64,000 bases of DNA from Corynespora cassiicola (GCA_022059125.1 JAEUWY010000002.1:4712001-4776000), one strand, 5' to 3'; counted from the stretch's first letter, positions 24,900-37,700 are shown. The notes: generated by a model from the sequence alone, not told the origin. Numbers and translations are program-made.

Positions 24900-27336
24900 A
24901 TGGCGATACAGACAAAATCTCGGAAGAGCCGGCGCAAACCCGTCCAACGCTCGGCTGATTATTATAAGAATCTGCGGAAGGAGCTGGCAGTACAGGGTCC
25001 TGTACAGGTGAAGTATTCACCAGCTACGGAACTGAACATGAGCGGGGTTTGGAAAAAGTGGACCTTGTACGCTTATCTATAGAGTTCTGCTCATTTGTAC
25101 CTATTCAACAGTAGCTTACAGTCCGTTAGATTCTCCAAAGATACCAACGAAGAACCGGTCGATTTCATCAAGTCCGCAAGTACGGCAGACTATAAGGCCT
25201 TTTTCACCTGGGTCTTAGATCACTCCCCCAGAACAATGAAGAAGTCCAGTGTTCATCAATACTGGAGACAACTTAAAATGCTTTACAATAAGCATACAGG
25301 AAAACTCCTTGATAAGGATCTTGTGAATGACGTTAACCATGTATGTAAGGGCTGTAAAGGTTTAGAAAAGTAATATTAACTTTTTGCGGTAGTACATAAA
25401 TGTCCTTAAGGATAGGTATAGGCTTGACACATCTGTACGAGACAAGCCAGTCTTGTCCGTTGATGACCTGCTCCTTCTACAGCACTACCACTGGGTACTG
25501 GATACATGGGTGTATCCAGACGAAGAACAACGGCTGCTTTTAGCTCTGATATTTTTGTTCGCCGCCTACACAGGATGCCGACCATGCTCTTTAGTAGACG
25601 CAAGCGTGAAGAGGTCGGGCAAGAGTGCAGGAACCACCGTCAAGGATAAGGCCATCAGATTTTACGATTCTGAGGAGGACGATGAAGACGACGACGAACC
25701 TGATCGCGAACATGATAAAGAGGCAGATTATGATGAAGATGACCTTCCTCTTACCAGCACAGAAGAGCTAATGTCAGTTCTGTACGAGCATGTCACGATT
25801 GCGGCCGTGAAAGTACAGGGTCGTACGCAAATAGTCATGTTTGTCACGATTACACATACAAAGGGGGAGAAAAGAAAACCACAACCGTCTGTATCCACGA
25901 GATTTCGTTTTTTCACGAGCTGACGGGCGTAGAAAAACGTTTAGAATGTACCAAAACAACAATCCCTTACTTTGTCCCATCGCGCACATGATTGCCGTGG
26001 GCCTCCATAACAAGGCATTTGCTGCAACTACCATTCACGGGCCTGAGGATATCTTGCGTGCACAGGTCCCCAAGCGAAAGAATTGCCTGACTTTCAGATG
26101 GGATGAAAGCAAATTGAAGGAGCCCATTTTTCGGGAGCCTCGACGTTCGAAAAGCCAGAAACCGCAGGAGTCGGCAATGCCTCTACGCGCGTCTACTTCA
26201 GGACGTTACATGAAGCGTCTAGGGCGAGATGTTGGCATGGAACAGTCATTGTCGCATTCGTGCTTTCGACGCGGCACTGGAAATGCTGTCGACAGTGTGT
26301 ATTCCCTGAAAATTCACTTCTTTAGACTAATGGTTTGGCAGGCGCTGGAACTGTAGGCGAGCGTGATCAAGTCATGGGGCACAGTTACTCGGGTATATTC
26401 CAGTTTTACATCAACCCCAACGTGAAGTGCGATGTACAGGCTGCCTATCTGGATCAACCTTCTGATAAGGCTTTGATGAAGGTGTTGGGCAATATGTCTC
26501 TGACGTGCGACCCACTCGCACCAACCAGGCTCAGTCCAGACGATGCTCGCGCGATCCAACAAGACTCCAAAGTTGCTACCCTACGTAAAAGAAGGGACTC
26601 TCTATCGAAGGCGTTGAAGAAAATGCGAAGAGATGATGAGCAATTTGGAGATGTTCAGGACAAGGAGCAGCTTCTTCGGTTAAAGACGAAAGCCGACGCA
26701 GCTCTACGTCGAAGGAAGAAGCGCTTACATGACCACCGATTAAAGGATAAAAGAGAGAAATACTACTTGGAGAACGACACAAGAGAATTGGAAGATGGAA
26801 AAGGCTCGTTGTACCAAGATGAGGATAAGGGCGAAAACAGCTCTATGACCTACCATCTGAAAGAGCGTTCTCGCGTTGCAGCTATGATGTCCAGACCACC
26901 CGCTGATCTTACCGAGTCCGATAATCTTGATCAGCGAATCGACCTTATCCGAGAAATGACAAAGTTGTGCTCTCGTCGAGAAGCACGGCGTCGTAATACG
27001 GCCTTGAGTTCCGGGAGGCTTGAGATAGTCGCGGAAGACACAGTTTCGCTCTCCTCGCTTCCGTTAGAGTGCAACCCTAGCCAATGTTTGTTCTGTATAG
27101 GCGATGAGAGGCTACCTCCCGAACACCGGACGTTTTGTTGGAGCCGACCAGCAAAGATGATGGACCATATCGAAGATCAGCATTTGAAAAGTCTGGCACT
27201 CGACGCGAAAATCCTCTGCCCTCACCCGAGATGCCGAGAAAGCGGAGTGGTGTTAGATGGTGTGTCGCATTTCAAGAGTCATGCTTTGCGTATCCATAAA
27301 ATCAGGCTTCGAGTCCTCAAGACAGATTGTTCATGA
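24900..27336 (+). CDS. DUF3435 tyrosine recombinase ('captain' type of Starship elements), five exons
   Basis: Exons 24900-25066, 25112-25340, 25393-25886, 25933-26294 and 26342-27336 join in frame to about 748 aa, with introns of 45-52 nt. Order: N-terminal DNA-binding-like helices (WRQLKMLYNKHTGKLL), then KPVLSVDDLLLLQHYHWVL, then the catalytic core. Core residues visible: Arg near 195 (AAYTGCRPCSL), Lys in HTKG, the second Arg box HSCFRRGTGN (Arg 409/410), His near 431 (QVMGHS) and Tyr near 440 (FQFYI). DVQAAYLDQPSD and NMSLTCDPLAP are family signatures. An acidic insertion (DSEEDDEDDDEPD) follows the first box. The C-terminus has a C2H2-like region (CLFCIG...HIEDQH, CPHPRC...FKSHALRIH). 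What looks like a frameshift near 25.89 kb is removed by a GTCTGT-donor intron. It probably cuts and joins DNA to move a large element; its rightward orientation makes 28-64 kb candidate cargo. Confidence 0.9.
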
Positions 27337-28236
27337 ATTTCTCAGAGAAGAGAGTGTATCATCTTCATGTCCGTTGAGAATGTGTATAATTCAAAAGTCT
27401 TCTTTTGCTGCGCTACGCCTGGATTAGATAGTTTCATCCGGATACATTAAGAAGTTCCTTAGTATATCCAAATGAAACTGCGTAATCAAAGTGTGATGTA
27501 GCATAAGACGACTTTTAAGGAGAACTTCTTTATTGATGATCTCATCAGTAGCTTATCAATATGCCAATAGAATTTCAAAAAGGAAGTGCTTAAAAAAGGC
27601 TGAACTGAGCTAGGAGAGACCAAATTTATTCCCTGAGGGTGAACGAAGATATCGCCCTAGATCTCCGCTTAGGGATTAAACGCTGCACGCCTCTCATAAT
27701 TAGGTTTTTTACTTTTCAGTTTTCGTTCTCAGATCCAATATCTGTTCCCTGCAATGCGGCACAGTAACCAATAACAACCTTTGAACATGGGCGCTTAGCG
27801 ATTTAGCCGCCATATAACGTCATTCTATTTCTGAATGCCCTCATGATGCCCATACAATACTACTGTGCCTCATTAGGACCGGGTTCATGAGACTGCATCT
27901 AACGTTTTGATGCAGGCGCCAGTATCCCGCCAGAAGTGCCAAGGCTATATAATCGCGGTGCTATTGGTTGTGAGGCATAGCTTTGGCTACGGCAGCGGCT
28001 CGGTCAGCTAGCTAGAGGTCTTTATGCTTCAAGCCAGGCACTCCCAACTAGCATTTATTCGGATCCTGGCTTTCGGCTTGGGGAGGGGGCTCGCGTCAAG
28101 CTCATTGGTCAAGCCCAAACGCGCTAGTTCGGTATAACTTGTATCTGATAGCGAGTCACGCCACATCTTGAACCACAACCAGCCCAAAATCTATTTGTTA
28201 GTATTACCTACTCTACCTTCGAGGCATAAATAGTTG
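27337..28236. other. Intergenic region after the captain gene, no gene seen
   Basis: About 900 bp of ordinary composition between the captain stop and motif copy A. No ORF with a recognisable motif, no tRNA-like fold noticed and no copy of the junction motif. Confidence 0.4.
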
Positions 28237-28280
28237 CAAGGTCATGGCAGGAGCGGGTCGGCCATCCTTCCCGCAGCTAG
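28237..28280 (+). repeat. Junction motif copy A
   Basis: The sequence contains the core GGCAGGAGCGGGTCGGCC followed by ATCCTTCCCGCAGCTAG. It is the left end of the inverted-repeat arm: homology between the two TPR-gene arms stops exactly at its first bases (CAAGGTC). It lies 125 bp past the stop of the left TPR gene. The tail present in copies C-G is absent here. Confidence 0.85.
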
Positions 28281-28404
28281 TGGCAATATCGCTTTTTAAA
28301 CTATTCTTGACTGTTCTATATCGCTTACAAGCATGCTGACTAGCTTTCGCCACAGTCAACATGCACAAGCACCGTATTTTATATACTAAAGCAGCACCGA
28401 TAAT

Positions 28405-31400
28405 CTATTCATTACTATCTGCCTCCCACTTATGCAAGCTGCTCAACGAAGATGTGGTGTAAGGATGCAGAGGGCCGAGCTTCAATTCCCGCAACCTATA
28501 GCATGTCTGCATTAAGGATAGCGCGTCCTGATTACGACCTTGAGATTTGAAAGTGTATGCGAGGTTGTTCATGCTTGTTAAGGTCTCGGGGTGCTCCGCT
28601 CCAAGCACCTTCTCATACCCTGTCAGAGCTCGCCGGTGCATCGCTTCCGCCTCTTCGTACTTTCCCTGCCTCTCCAACACCGACCCAAGGTTGCTGACGC
28701 TGGTGAGCGTGTCTGGATGCTCCGCTCCAAGCACCTTCTCTCTCCCTGTCAGAGCTCGCCGGTGCATCGCTTCCGCCTCTTCGTACTTTCCCTGCCTCGA
28801 CAACACCGACCCAAGGTTGCTGACGCTGGTGAGCGTGTCTGGATGCTCCGCTCCAAGCACCTTCTCATACCCTGTCAGAGCTCGCCGGTGCATCGCTTCC
28901 GCCTCTTCGTACTTTCCCTGCCTCTCCAACACCGACCCAAGGTTGCTGACGCTGGTGAGCGTGTCTGGATGCTCCGCTCCAAGCACCTTCTCATACCCTG
29001 TCAGAGCTCGCCGGTGCATCGCTTCCGCCTCTTCGTACTTTCCCTGGCTCTCCAACACCGACCCAAGGTTGCTGACGCTGGTGAGCGTGTCTGGATGCTC
29101 CGCTCCAAGCACCTTCTCTCTCCCTGTCAGAGCTCGCCGGTGCATCGATTCCGCCTCTTCGTACTTTCCCTGCCTCGACAACACCGACCCAAGCTGGCTG
29201 ACGCTGGTGAGCGTGTCTGGATGCTCCGCTCCAAGCACCTTCTCTCTCCCTGTCAGAGCTCGCAGGTGCATCGATTCCGCCTCTTCGTACTTTCCCTGCC
29301 TCGACAACACCGACCCAAGCTGGCTGACGCTGGTGAGCGTGTGTGGATGCTCCGCTCCAAGCACCTTCTCTCTCCCTGTCAGAGCTCGCAGGTGCATCGA
29401 TTCCGCCTCTTCGTACTTTCCCTGCCTCGACAACACCGACCCAAGCTGGCTGACGCTGGTGAGCGTGTCTGGATGCTCCGCTCCAAGCACCTTCTCGCTT
29501 CCTGCCAGATCTCGCCGGTGCATCGCTTCCGCCTCTTCGTACTTTCCCTGCCTCTCCAACACCGACCCAAGCTGGCTGACGCTGGTGAGCGTGTCTGGAT
29601 GCTCCGCTCCAAGCACCTTCTCATACCCTGTCAGAGCTCGCCGGTGCATCGCTTCCGCCTCTTCGTACTTTCCCTGGCTCTCCAACACCGACCCAAGCTG
29701 GCTGACGCTGGTGAGCGTGTCTGGATGCTCCGCTCCAAGCACCTTCTCGCTCCCTGTCAGAGCTCGCAGGTGCATCGCTTCCGCCTCTTCGTACTTTCCC
29801 TGCCTCGACAACACCGACCCAAGCTGGCTGACGCTGGTGAGCGTGTCTGGATGCTCCGCTCCAAGCACCTTCTCATACCCTGTCAGAGCTCGCCGGTGCA
29901 TCGCTTCCGCCTCTTCGTACTTTCCCTGGCTCTCCAACACCGACCCAAGCTGGCTGACGCTGGTGAGCGTGTGTGGATGTTCCGCTCCAAGTAACCTATC
30001 CCTTGCCGTCACCGCGTCTTGAATGAATTCAGCCGCTGCCGTGTACTCTCCCATGTGGAGTAGATACCACCCTGTATTGCCCGCAATCTTCGCTCCATCT
30101 AGTGCCGCCGCCCTTTCCCTTCGAGGATAACAGAGCACCTTCTGCGAGTGTGGAAGAAGCGCCCGACAAGTCGTCCACGTCTCGTGCCGCCCGCTCGGGA
30201 AGGCCGCGCCCATGATCCGCAGCGACGCCATCTGCCATCTGCTCACTTGCCCCTGCACCTCCAGCCACTTCCTCATCGCCAGCTGCACCAGCCCGTGCAT
30301 CTCGAACAGACCCTCCCCGGTCTGCCGCTCTGGCTGCCCCCTGCTCTGCGATCGGATCAGAGAAAAGCTCGTCAGCGGCGCTACCGCATCCTCGAACTGC
30401 AGCCTGCTCCGGCCGTCATACACTATCCGCTCTGGGATCCCCTGCCTGTCGAACATGGCCATCAGCGACAGCAGCTCCGCTGCCTCGGGCTTGGTCGCCT
30501 GGATCTGATCGAATGACACCTGCCAAGTCGTGATGACGGCATCCGACACGCTATCGTCCCGCCGTAAGTCTCGCCCCTCTTCGCTGTTGAGGAGAGATGC
30601 CCGGTTCTCCTCGCTCTCGCGGAACAGCCCGAGGTAGACCGAGATGGTGATCCGCTCTCTGACGGCCATGTACGCCCCTGCGTGCGTAACCGCGAGAGGG
30701 ATGCACTCCAGCGTCTGCACCAGCAGCCTTGCCTCCGCTTCCAAGCTCTCACCCACGGACACCCTCGTCTTCAGCAGCACCAGCGCATCGCCCTCTTCCA
30801 TCGGCGTCACCTGAGCCACACTCGCCCTCTTGCCGACGAGGTTTATCGCTGCGACCAGGTCCCGCGACGTGACCAGTATCCATCCGTTCTGGCACTGCGG
30901 CAGGAAGGCCGCCAGTGCCCTCACGTCGCCCTGCTCAATCGCTTGCCCGCCGCTCTTTGAGCCAGCGCCAGGAGAGAAGACCCGGTCGTCGTCGGCGTTG
31001 TCGACTATCATGAGCCATCGCCCATTCCTCTCGTCAGATAGCCAGTTGGACACCAGCCGGAGGATGTCCGTCTTCGGATCGTCTAGGCCCGGAAGCTCGA
31101 CCTTGGCGGCGATGTCCCTGTAGGCCTGCTCGAATCGGGCGGCGTTGCTCGCGTGCACCCAGAATACCCAGGTGTCCGGCGCAAACTCCCTCAGCCTGTA
31201 TGCATATTCGATGGCGATCTGGGATTTGCTACAGACAGGTGAGTGAGGTATCGCATTTGCGAACGCGTGGGTATGCTCACCCTACACCGCCTAGACCAAC
31301 GAGAGCCACTCGAGCATGGTCCTGCTGTGCTTCCTGTTGAAACATCCTCTTCAAGTCGGCTAGAGTATCCTCTCTGCCTACAAACATGCGATCTCTCTGG

Positions 31401-32892
31401 AAGGGGACCATCGAACATGGCTTGGGTCTGTTCTGCAGTCGTGCTGCATTCAAATGGCATCAGCTGCGAGTAGACACATAGACAGCGGGTAACACTAGGC
31501 TTTGAAATGAAACAAGGCGAAGGCTACATACAAAACCGAGCCGCGATCACGCCTGGAGCTTCCCGCTCGAACTGCGTCAGCTTGTCCCGCGCGCTGCTGT
31601 ATCCCCGGTGGTTCCTAGTGTCGAACTTGACCATCATCGAGTGGTCTGCGTCGATAGGAACTTTGTCTTCGATAGAGTCGGGCAGCTGCAGGAGAGCTGA
31701 GTCGGTATCGACAGCCGTGATGAAGTCGCCCGTCCGCTTCCAGCGTTTGCTTGCACTGTCCTGTCGTACATTGTTAGTAATGCGTCACTGCATTGTCCTC
31801 AAGCAAGTATCGTACAAACTCAAGCCGCCTGGTCTGGCCCGTCTCATAGAAGCTTACGATCTTTCGGTCGCGGATGAGGTTCTTAAAATCTGCCAACTGG
31901 AACGCGAGCAGATCCGACTTCGTTTTAATCTGTCCAAGTAGTGCGCCTCGCGGATGGTTGTTCTCGTTAGCCAGCATCTTCTCAATATCGTCGACTACGA
32001 GGCCCTTGTGCGGGATCCCGAAAAGAAGCATCCCGTACGTGGCCCTATGCAGAGATGCAATTGTGGGGTGGTCGTCCTCGCTCGTTTGAACCGCTTTTAC
32101 AAGACACTGCTAGCTTAGCTACGGACATAGCATGCTCGACCTTGTCACTTACATGAGCAAGAATGATGCCGCCAAAGCTGTGTGCGACAAAGAACAACGG
32201 TCGCTCCCGTAGCTGGCAGGGTAGAGGTATTAGCTCAGCGTGCCGCCGCTCTCTATAGATCTGCTCACCTCTTCTGTATTTCGGACCTTCTTCAGCTCCT
32301 CCATCAGCCCCCGCCCGTAGTCCATGATCGTGTCGATCCCATGGCTCGACAGCTTCGAGTTGTACCCGTAGATCATCGTGCGGCAGCATGGCAGGTCCTT
32401 GGACAGGAAGTCGCGCAACCACACCCTTCCGAGATTCCCCTTTCCCCTCCATGACCCGTAGGCGTGGCCGTCGAGGCCAGTAATGGCGATGATACTGCGC
32501 GAGCGGTCAGCCGACATGGCTTGTTAGGAGAGAGGTACGTACTCGGCATTGATCGGCGAGTCCGCCTTCGGACTGTACAGCTGCGTGAAGCCGAAGAAGT
32601 GCTGGTCGAAACTGATGTCTGTGTCGCCCATCTCCACCTGCCAGTCCCCTAGTGGGTCGTTCGTCAGTTCGGACAGGAAGGTGGGCGCCCCGCCGTGAAA
32701 CTCCACCAGTGCGACCTTCTCGTCATAGCCGTAGCAAGAGGGGACAATTGCTATGCTAGGGGTCGGCTTCGACTGCTCTTCTGCGGCCAAGTTGTCGTCG
32801 ATGGCAGCCTTCAGCAAGGCAGTCAGCTCGTCGTTCGGCTGCGAGGCTGGCAGGCCCGTGACGCGGAAAACGGGGCCCTTCGTCCGGGCCAT
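28405..32892 (-). CDS. NLR-like receptor: SesB-like lipase domain, NB-ARC, TPR (left copy)
   Basis: STAND-type receptor of about 1380 aa. Exons (mirror of the right copy) are 32892-32543, 32494-32269, 32212-32153, 32106-31816, 31760-31532, 31443-31281 and 31228-28405. Start MARTKGPVFRVTGLP is chosen over a longer frame because it follows the arm edge and resembles the opening of related proteins. Domains: alpha/beta-hydrolase of SesB type (IIAITGLDGHAYGSW; nucleophile elbow AHSFGG, about residue 204); NB-ARC with P-loop VGLGGVGKS (about 435-441), Walker B WLMIVDNADD, ILVTSR, CIPLAVTHAG and MHGLVQL in the MHD position; then 11 near-identical 42-residue TPRs and one diverged repeat. Known fungal relatives sense non-self or control cell death; that function is inferred here. 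It is transcribed away from its twin. Confidence 0.92.
28584..29994 (-). repeat. TPR-coding tandem array, 11 near-identical 126-bp units
   Basis: Each unit encodes LGAEHPDTLTSVSQLGSVL followed by QGKYEEAEAMHRRALTG-type sequence. Units differ only at a few positions: H/D after HP, Q/N before LG, S/E and R/S before QG, A/S and R/L around MH, A/D-L-T/A, and Y/S/R before EKV. A twelfth unit (HPETLTSMNNLAYTF) is diverged. Confidence 0.95.
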
Positions 32893-33206
32893 GCCGGTCC
32901 AGGCGTGCGTCCAGGCGTGCGTCGGGGTGTGCGCCGTCGAGTGCAGCGTCCGCCAGCGACTCTGGCGGGCGTGCAGGAAGTTGGTAGGTGCGAGGCCCGC
33001 TGCATCATGAGTGAGCTGAAGACAATGGGGGCTGAGCCGGTCTGCAAGGCTGAGGCCAACGTCGACATCCTCGCTTATCGAGAGAGCATCGCTGCCGGCG
33101 GGCCGCACCATTACATGTAATTGCAAAGCATGTTAGAGGACAAGGTGTGTTCTCTCTGCCTAACCTAGTACAATTTGGTTTGTGCTGTTCCCGTTCTACA
33201 CACTAT

Positions 33207-34256
33207 TTAAGCAGACTTGACTGCTGATCTTCGACGTTTTACATCTCTATCGTTCAGCCATGTCGCTAGCAAGTGATACCAAAACAAACTAAGCCATATA
33301 AAAAAAATAGCTGTGAGGCTCGCCGCCACAGCAACCAAAGATGTTACAGTAAAACCGTATGAAGTACTCTGGAACGGTTCATTGCCCTGCAGTGTTGTTG
33401 TCGCAAGCCCGACCTGCAATGCTGACAAGACAACAGAGAGGATGGCAAACACGGCTAGCATCCATTTGAAATGGCGGTCGAAGAAAGCTTGGTACCATGT
33501 CGATCGGCTTTGGTACCCTCCGATAAGATTACGAAAAGAATATGAGGGTGGAAGAATTCTGTATATAGCGTTGAGGCGGCTCAATCGTAGCTCTCCGTAT
33601 TCATAACGTCGGTTCACGCCGCTCAGTGTCTCGCAATTGATGTTCTCCAGAAAGGCATCTATGAAGTCAACCCAGCCGGACCATTTTATCTCTTTCGGCA
33701 AGAGCCCCATTTCCGTTGCGATATCAAGATCGCTTTTGTACCGGATAAGCCATGCATAGGATAATAGCAATCCGCATGCAGCTTCGTGCAACTCTTGATC
33801 CGAGGATAGCTGGCTGTTCCACGATTCCCAGTCGAGGAGGAAAGCAGGCAACGGCTTAATGAAGATTTGGTCTTCGAACCACACTAGATGCTCGTCAGGA
33901 TCCTCGGTGATGAGGATAGTGCGTCCTAGCAACTTCTGCCGGTGCAAAGGCCGTGCAGCTGCTGGGCGGCCTGCGAGCCAAAGACGATGATGGACGTCGT
34001 TGAGTCTCGGTGTTTTCAGCTCGTCAGCCAGATGAGTGAATGGCTCTTCGCTTGTTTGCGACGACTGCTTCTCTCGGAAAGCTGTCGCAACTTGTACCGC
34101 TGTAAAGCGAACTGAAGCGGGAGCAGCGGTTGTTGAAGGGTTGGTCTTCGATATTGGTGGCTGAATCTTCTCAATTCCTGTATGCCTGGAACGAACATAA
34201 GCCTAAGCTTGCTGAATTATTGAACACACTACTTGCTTCCCAGCAGGGCTGTCCAT
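33207..34256 (-). CDS. DUF6601-like membrane protein, in the loop between the inverted arms
   Basis: The main frame runs continuously from about 34180 to 33207. It begins with a serine/threonine-rich leader, then ELKTPRLNDVHHRLWLAG, then LHRQKLLGRTILITEDPDEH and LVWFEDQIFIKPLPAFLL, a pattern I associate with the fungal family DUF6601 (function unknown). Two transmembrane helices close the protein (WMLAVFAILSVVLSALQVGL and LVAVAASLTAIFFIWLSLFW). A small first exon from ATG 34256 (MDSPAGKQV) joined through an intron ending TTCCAG near 34181 fits, but the donor is uncertain, so the N-terminus is provisional. The length is about 330 aa. It is single copy and sits almost exactly in the 1.4 kb spacer, outside both arms. 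Confidence 0.7.
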
Positions 34257-34701
34257 TGAAGAGAGTCTCTAGGCAATTACAGCGCGCAACGTGTGATGGA
34301 TATTAGCGTGAAAAAAATGCCTCAGCCAAACGACGGTCAGGAATGCACTGACGTCGATCTAACTCTGTGGGTTGAATAAGAAAGGAATAACGGATGTTGG
34401 GAAAAAGGACCGATGTTTTGATATGAGGTAAAGCCTGGGTGTGTAAGATGCTGGGGTGGTGGTGGGTAATAGCGGGACACAATAGGTGCGGCCCGCCGGC
34501 AGCGATGCTCTCTCGATAAGCGAGGATGTCGACGTTGGCCTCAGCCTTGCAGACCGGCTCAGCCCCCATTGTCTTCAGCTCACTCATGATGCAGCGGGCC
34601 TCGCACCTACCAACTTCCTGCACGCCCGCCAGAGTCGCTGGCGGACGCTGCACTCGACGGCGCACACCCCGACGCACGCCTGGACGCACGCCTGGACCGG
34701 C
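34257..34701. promoter_or_regulatory. Upstream region of DUF6601-like gene and right TPR gene
   Basis: About 445 bp between the DUF6601-like start and the right TPR-gene ATG. The right arm begins at 34485, so only 217 bp of the upstream region are shared by the two TPR genes; more distal promoter sequence differs between them. Confidence 0.5.
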
Positions 34702-37700
34702 ATGGCCCGGACGAAGGGCCCCGTTTTCCGCGTCACGGGCCTGCCAGCCTCGCAGCCGAACGACGAGCTGACTGCCTTGCTGAAGGCTGCCATCGACGAC
34801 AACTTGGCCGCAGAAGAGCAGTCGAAGCCGACCCCTAGCATAGCAATTGTCCCCTCTTGCTACGGCTATGACGAGAAGGTCGCACTGGTGGAGTTTCACG
34901 GCGGGGCGCCCACCTTCCTGTCCGAACTGACGAACGACCCACTAGGGGACTGGCAGGTGGAGATGGGCGACACAGACATCAGTTTCGACCAGCACTTCTT
35001 CGGCTTCACGCAGCTGTACAGTCCGAAGGCGGACTCGCCGATCAATGCCGAGTACGTACCTCTCTCCTAACAAGCCATGTCGGCTGACCGCTCGCGCAGT
35101 ATCATCGCCATTACTGGCCTCGACGGCCACGCCTACGGGTCATGGAGGGGAAAGGGGAATCTCGGAAGGGTGTGGTTGCGCGACTTCCTGTCCAAGGACC
35201 TGCCATGCTGCCGCACGATGATCTACGGGTACAACTCGAAGCTGTCGAGCCATGGGATCGACACGATCATGGACTACGGGCGGGGGCTGATGGAGGAGCT
35301 GAAGAAGGTCCGAAATACAGAAGAGGTGAGCAGATCTATAGAGAGCGGCGGCACGCTGAGCTAATACCTCTACCCTGCCAGCTACGGGAGCGACCGTTGT
35401 TCTTTGTCGCACACAGCTTTGGCGGCATCATTCTTGCTCATGTAAGTGACAAGGTCGAGCATGCTATGTCCGTAGCTAAGCTAGCAGTGTCTTGTAAAAG
35501 CGGTTCAAACGAGCGAGGACGACCACCCCACAATTGCATCTCTGCATAGGGCCACGTACGGGATGCTTCTTTTCGGGATCCCGCACAAGGGCCTCGTAGT
35601 CGACGATATTGAGAAGATGCTGGCTAACGAGAACAACCATCCGCGAGGCGCACTACTTGGACAGATTAAAACGAAGTCGGATCTGCTCGCGTTCCAGTTG
35701 GCAGATTTTAAGAACCTCATCCGCGACCGAAAGATCGTAAGCTTCTATGAGACGGGCCAGACCAGGCGGCTTGAGTTTGTACGATACTTGCTTGAGGACA
35801 ATGCAGTGACGCATTACTAACAATGTACGACAGGACAGTGCAAGCAAACGCTGGAAGCGGACGGGCGACTTCATCACGGCTGTCGATACCGACTCAGCTC
35901 TCCTGCAGCTGCCCGACTCTATCGAAGACAAAGTTCCTATCGACGCAGACCACTCGATGATGGTCAAGTTCGACACTAGGAACCACCGGGGATACAGCAG
36001 CGCGCGGGACAAGCTGACGCAGTTCGAGCGGGAAGCTCCAGGCGTGATCGCGGCTCGGTTTTGTATGTAGCCTTCGCCTTGTTTCATTTCAAAGCCTAGT
36101 GTTACCCGCTGTCTATGTGTCTACTCGCAGCTGATGCCATTTGAATGCAGCACGACTGCAGAACAGACCCAAGCCATGTTCGATGGTCCCCTTCCAGAGA
36201 GATCGCATGTTTGTAGGCAGAGAGGATACTCTAGCCGACTTGAAGAGGATGTTTCAACAGGAAGCACAGCAGGACCATGCTCGAGTGGCTCTCGTTGGTC
36301 TAGGCGGTGTAGGGTGAGCATACCCACGCGTTCGCAAATGCGATACCTCACTCACCTGTCTGTAGCAAATCCCAGATCGCCATCGAATATGCATACAGGC
36401 TGAGGGAGTTTGCGCCGGACACCTGGGTATTCTGGGTGCACGCGAGCAACGCCGCCCGATTCGAGCAGGCCTACAGGGACATCGCCGCCAAGGTCGAGCT
36501 TCCGGGCCTAGACGATCCGAAGACGGACATCCTCCGGCTGGTGTCCAACTGGCTATCTGACGAGAGGAATGGGCGATGGCTCATGATAGTCGACAACGCC
36601 GACGACGACCGGGTCTTCTCTCCTGGCGCTGGCTCAAAGAGCGGCGGGCAAGCGATTGAGCAGGGCGACGTGAGGGCACTGGCGGCCTTCCTGCCGCAGT
36701 GCCAGAACGGATGGATACTGGTCACGTCGCGGGACCTGGTCGCAGCGATAAACCTCGTCGGCAAGAGGGCGAGTGTGGCTCAGGTGACGCCGATGGAAGA
36801 GGGCGATGCGCTGGTGCTGCTGAAGACGAGGGTGTCCGTGGGTGAGAGCTTGGAAGCGGAGGCAAGGCTGCTGGTGCAGACGCTGGAGTGCATCCCTCTC
36901 GCGGTTACGCACGCAGGGGCGTACATGGCCGTCAGAGAGCGGATCACCATCTCGGTCTACCTCGGGCTGTTCCGCGAGAGCGAGGAGAACCGGGCATCTC
37001 TCCTCAACAGCGAAGAGGGGCGAGACTTACGGCGGGACGATAGCGTGTCGGATGCCGTCATCACGACTTGGCAGGTGTCATTCGATCAGATCCAGGCGAC
37101 CAAGCCCGAGGCAGCGGAGCTGCTGTCGCTGATGGCCATGTTCGACAGGCAGGGGATCCCAGAGCGGATAGTGTATGACGGCCGGAGCAGGCTGCAGTTC
37201 GAGGATGCGGTAGCGCCGCTGACGAGCTTTTCTCTGATCCGATCGCAGAGCAGGGGGCAGCCAGAGCGGCAGACCGGGGAGGGTCTGTTCGAGATGCACG
37301 GGCTGGTGCAGCTGGCGATGAGGAAGTGGCTGGAGGTGCAGGGGCAAGTGAGCAGATGGCAGATGGCGTCGCTGCGGATCATGGGCGCGGCCTTCCCGAG
37401 CGGGCGGCACGAGACGTGGACGACTTGTCGGGCGCTTCTTCCACACTCGCAGAAGGTGCTCTGTTATCCTCGAAGGGAAAGGGCGGCGGCACTAGATGGA
37501 GCGAAGATTGCGGGCAATACAGGGTGGTATCTACTCCACATGGGAGAGTACACGGCAGCGGCTGAATTCATTCAAGACGCGGTGACGGCAAGGGATAGGT
37601 TACTTGGAGCGGAACATCCACACACGCTCACCAGCGTCAGCCAGCTTGGGTCGGTGTTGGAGAGCCAGGGAAAGTACGAAGAGGCGGAAGCGATGCACCG

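Larger units (their letters stand above)
28237..33109. repeat. Left arm of a 5 kb inverted duplication
   Basis: Reverse complement of 34485-39987. Positions pair with a constant sum of 67594 outside the TPR array, and 68224 beyond it. The 630 bp difference equals five 126-bp TPR units. Every other reading frame listed on one arm is present unchanged on the other, so the arms are near-identical. The outer limit coincides with junction motifs A and B. Confidence 0.95.

Noticed and set aside
25860..25940. Apparent frameshift in the captain gene
   Set aside because: A 46-nt intron with CTGAC branch and TAG acceptor restores the family consensus exactly.
28547..30022. Long ORFs (up to about 490 codons) on the strand opposite the left TPR array, and the 700-codon equivalent at 37572-39677
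   Set aside because: They arise because the 126-bp unit is a multiple of three and lacks stops in other frames. They carry no domain and depend on the TPR coding sequence.
32695..33126. ORFs opposite the N-terminal exon of the left TPR gene (and 34303-34899 on the right)
   Set aside because: Antisense shadows of a GC-rich exon; the sense frame carries the receptor N-terminus.
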